From assembly GCF_003086295.3 (NCBI RefSeq), contig NC_092039.1:96182561-96246560 (forward strand): 64,000 nucleotides of DNA, given 5' to 3'. Positions within the stretch are counted from its first letter, which is position 1. Each line of letters begins with the position of its first letter. The translations under genes and the position numbers were made by a program. This document shows positions 61,860 to 64,000 of this stretch, piece by piece. The stretch comes from Arachis hypogaea. Lineage: Eukaryota > Streptophyta > Magnoliopsida > Fabales > Fabaceae. Under the pieces are notes generated by a model, which was given only the letters and a program-made list of their open reading frames with translations, was not told the origin of the DNA and made no database searches.

Positions 61860-61957
61860 CCGGAAAGTCCAACCTTGTCTGTGGTGTTCCGAGTAGGATC
61901 CTGGGAGTCCGGAAAGTCCAACCTTGTCTGTGGTGTTCCGAGTAGGATTCCGATCAT
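61860..61957 (+). repeat. 49-bp tandem duplication in E5 LTR
   Basis: CCGGAAAGTCCAACCTTGTC and the following 29 bases occur twice, at 61860 and 61909. The other LTRs have one copy. Confidence 0.85.
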
Positions 61958-62481
61958 GAATGACCGTGACGTGCTTCAAACTTTAACCTGCTGGGCGTTG
62001 GTGACAGACGCAAAAGAGGGATTCTATTCCAGTAGGAGCGGGAACCAACCGGTGATTAGCCGTACTGTGACAGAGTGCGTTAGCATAGTTTTCACTGCGA
62101 GGATGGGATGTAGCTATCAGCCATGGGTGATGCCTCCAGACTGGTTAGCTGTGCGAGTGACAGCCGCACAGGTTATTTCCCCGTGAGGAATGAAAGTAGC
62201 CACAGTTGATGGTGAACCCCTATACAAAGCTTGCCATGGAAAGGAGTAAGAAGGATTGAGTAGAAGGAGTAGGAGAGCAGGCGTCCAAGAGCTCTACAGC
62301 ATCTCCATCCGCTTATCTGAAATTCCCACCAATGAATCTGCATAAGTGTTCTATCCCTTTTATTATTTATTTCTTTTTATTATTCCTATCCTCAAACCCA
62401 TAAATAATGTTTAATTTGCCTGACTAAGATTTACAAGGTGACCATAGCTTGCTTCATACCAACAATCTCTGTGGATTCGAC

Positions 62482-62497
62482 CCTTACTCACGTAAGG
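62482..62497 (+). other. U5 hairpin of E5
   Basis: CCTTAC-TCAC-GTAAGG, as in E2. Confidence 0.6.
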
Positions 62498-62628
62498 TTA
62501 TTACTTGGACGACCCAGTACACTTGCTGGTTAGTTGAACGAGATTGTGAAGAAAATAAACAATGCCCTCAGAGTATACATCCTTTATAAATACATAACAA
62601 GTGATCACAATTTCGTCCACCAAGTTTT

Positions 62629-62646
62629 TGGCGCCGTTGCCGGGGA
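62629..62646 (+). other. E5 primer binding site
   Basis: TGGCGCCGTTGCCGGGGA, identical to E1 and E2. Confidence 0.9.
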
Positions 62647-64000
62647 TTGTTCGAGTATGGACAACTGACGGTTCATCTTGTTGCTCAGATTAGGTAATTT
62701 TCTTTTCAAAAATCTTTTTCAAAATTTTTCTTTTATTTTTCGTTTTCCCAAAAATGTTTTTCGAAAAAAATTTATAAAAATACAAAAAAAATTAGAAAAT
62801 CATAAAAATCAAAAATATTTTGTGTTTCTTGTTTGAGTCTTGTGTTAATTTTAAGTTTGGTGTCAATTGCATGTTTTTAAAATTTTTCTTGCATTGTTTT
62901 CAAAAATCCATGCATTCATAGTGTTCTTCATGATCTTCAAGTTGTTCTTGACAAGACCTCTTGTTTGATCTTGATGATTTCTTGTTTTGTGTCTTTTGTT
63001 GTTTTTCATGTGCATTTTTGCATTCATAATTTTCATGCATTAAAAATCTCTAAGTTTGGTGTCGTGCATGTTTTCTTTGCATCAAAAATTTTTCAAAATT
63101 ATGTTCTTGATGTTCATCATGATCTTCATAGTGTTCTTGGTGTTCATCTTGACATTCATAGCATTCTTGCATGCATCTTGTGTCTTGATCCAAAATTTTC
63201 ATGTTTTGGGTCATTTTTGTGTTTTTCATTCAAAATTTGATTTCAAAAATATCTTTTCCTTATTTCCCTCCAAAATTTCGAAATTTTGGGTTGACTTGGT
63301 CAAAAATTTTTAAAATTAGTTGTTTCTTACAAGTCAAGTCAAAATTTCAATTTTAAGAATCTTATCTTTTCAAAATCTTTTTCAAAAATCATATCTTTTT
63401 CATTTTTTTTATTATTTTCGAAAATTTTAAAAATTAATTTTCAAAAATATCTTTCTTATCTTTTATATCATATTTTCAAAAATTAAGCTAACAATTAATG
63501 TGATTGGTTCAAAAATTTGAAGTTTGTTACTTTCTTGTTAAGAAAGGTTCAATCTTTAAATTCTAGAATCTTATCTTGTAGTTTCTTGTTAGTTAAGTCA
63601 ATTTTTAAAAATTAAATCTTTTTCAAAATATCTTCTTCAAATATATCTTTTTATCTTTTTATCTTATCTTTTTCAAAAATTTTATCTTTTTCAAAATTTG
63701 ATTTCAAAATATCTTGTCTAACCTCTTATCTTCTTATCTTTTTCAAAATTTGATTTCAAATCTTTTTCAATCAACTAACTAACTTTTTGTTTGTTTCTTA
63801 TCTTTTTCAAAACCAACTAACTACTTTTCCCTCTCTAATTTTCGAAAATTCCCCCTTTTTTTTTCAAAAATTCTTTTTTTGTTCTAAATTTTAATTTTAA
63901 TTATACTTTGTCTTTGATTTTCGAAAATTACTAACTTCTTTTTCAAAAAAATTATTTTCGAAAATCTTCTTTCTCTTTTCTTATTCTTTTTTTTATTTAT
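62647..64000 (+). other. E5 leader, non-coding
   Basis: A T-rich leader with many TTTTCAAAAATCTT-type repeats and AAGTTTGGTGT at 62853-62863 and 63052-63062. No gag ATG is reached before the window ends. Short ORFs here are low-complexity. Confidence 0.6.

Larger units (their letters stand above)
60828..62622 (+). repeat. E5 5' LTR
   Basis: 1795 bp, TGATGAGCGG to CGTCCACCA. The U3 palindrome cluster is at 61202-61312 (GGCGTTGAACGCC, GAGTAAAACGCC, GAGTTGAACGCCC, GAGTTCAACGCC). The TATA box is at 61427-61434 and the U5 hairpin at 62482-62497. A 49-bp tandem duplication lies at 61860-61957. Confidence 0.92.
60828..64000 (+). mobile_element. E5: Athila-type element, 5' end only
   Basis: 5' LTR, PBS and the first 1.35 kb of leader. 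The rest lies beyond the window. It is inserted in Z pol; the candidate target duplication is TCGCC (60823-60827). Confidence 0.9.

Overview
The window is a pure retrotransposon landscape from a plant nuclear genome. No host gene, rRNA, tRNA gene or prokaryotic feature could be supported. The LTR type (TGATGAGCGG...GTGCACCA), the tRNA-Asp-type primer binding site and the very frequent GGCGTTTAACGCC palindrome are what I associate from memory with the abundant Athila-type Ty3/gypsy elements of peanut (Arachis). That species guess is recall, not a search.

Elements are named here only for reference. Athila-type elements with TGATGAGCGG LTRs: E1 (+, 1-10939, 5' LTR cut by the window edge), E2 (+, 12779-36549, TSD GCAAG), E3 (-, 20773-31917, TSD GTCAA, inserted in E2 between pol and ORF3), E4 (-, 44329-48803), E6 (-, LTR fragment 48804-49632) and E5 (+, 60828 to the window end). 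Related Athila-like families with other LTRs: X (+, 3' end and 3' LTR at 10940-12778 and 36555-37748, split by E2), W (+, 40966-44328) and V (-, 49633-53519). Tat-lineage elements with an antisense extra ORF: Y (+, 37749-40965, decayed) and Z (-, 53520-60827). One 334-bp MITE-like insertion sits in the E2 gag.

Layout: E1 lies in the internal 3' end of X. E2 lies in the 3' LTR of X, and E3 lies inside E2. The right end of X abuts Y. From 37749 to the right edge each element is cut by the left end of the next one (Y, W, E4, E6, V, Z, E5) and no closing half appears. The right part therefore looks like a seven-level nest whose right halves lie beyond the window.

Coding content: E1 and E2 each have one long gag-protease-RT-RNase H-integrase frame plus a separate 3' ORF of the ATHILA ORF-1 / putative plant transposon protein type. 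E1 carries two in-frame TAG stops. E2 carries the MITE and an 11-bp deletion in gag but has a fully open protease-to-integrase frame. E3 is young (LTRs differ at about eight sites by eye), has an intact gag-protease ORF and ORF3, and has no RT or integrase, so it must have moved with enzymes from another element. Z has a Tat pol with a decayed native RNase H, a second RNase H, an integrase and one frameshift. Opposite to it runs a two-exon gene with a GT-AG intron whose position is conserved in Y.

The most interesting structure is non-coding. Three small hairpins recur with covarying stems and constant loops: in U5, just after the pol or gag stop, and twice near the 3' end. Arrays of the GGCGTT(T/A)AACGCC palindrome occur in U3, in gag coding sequence and between genes.
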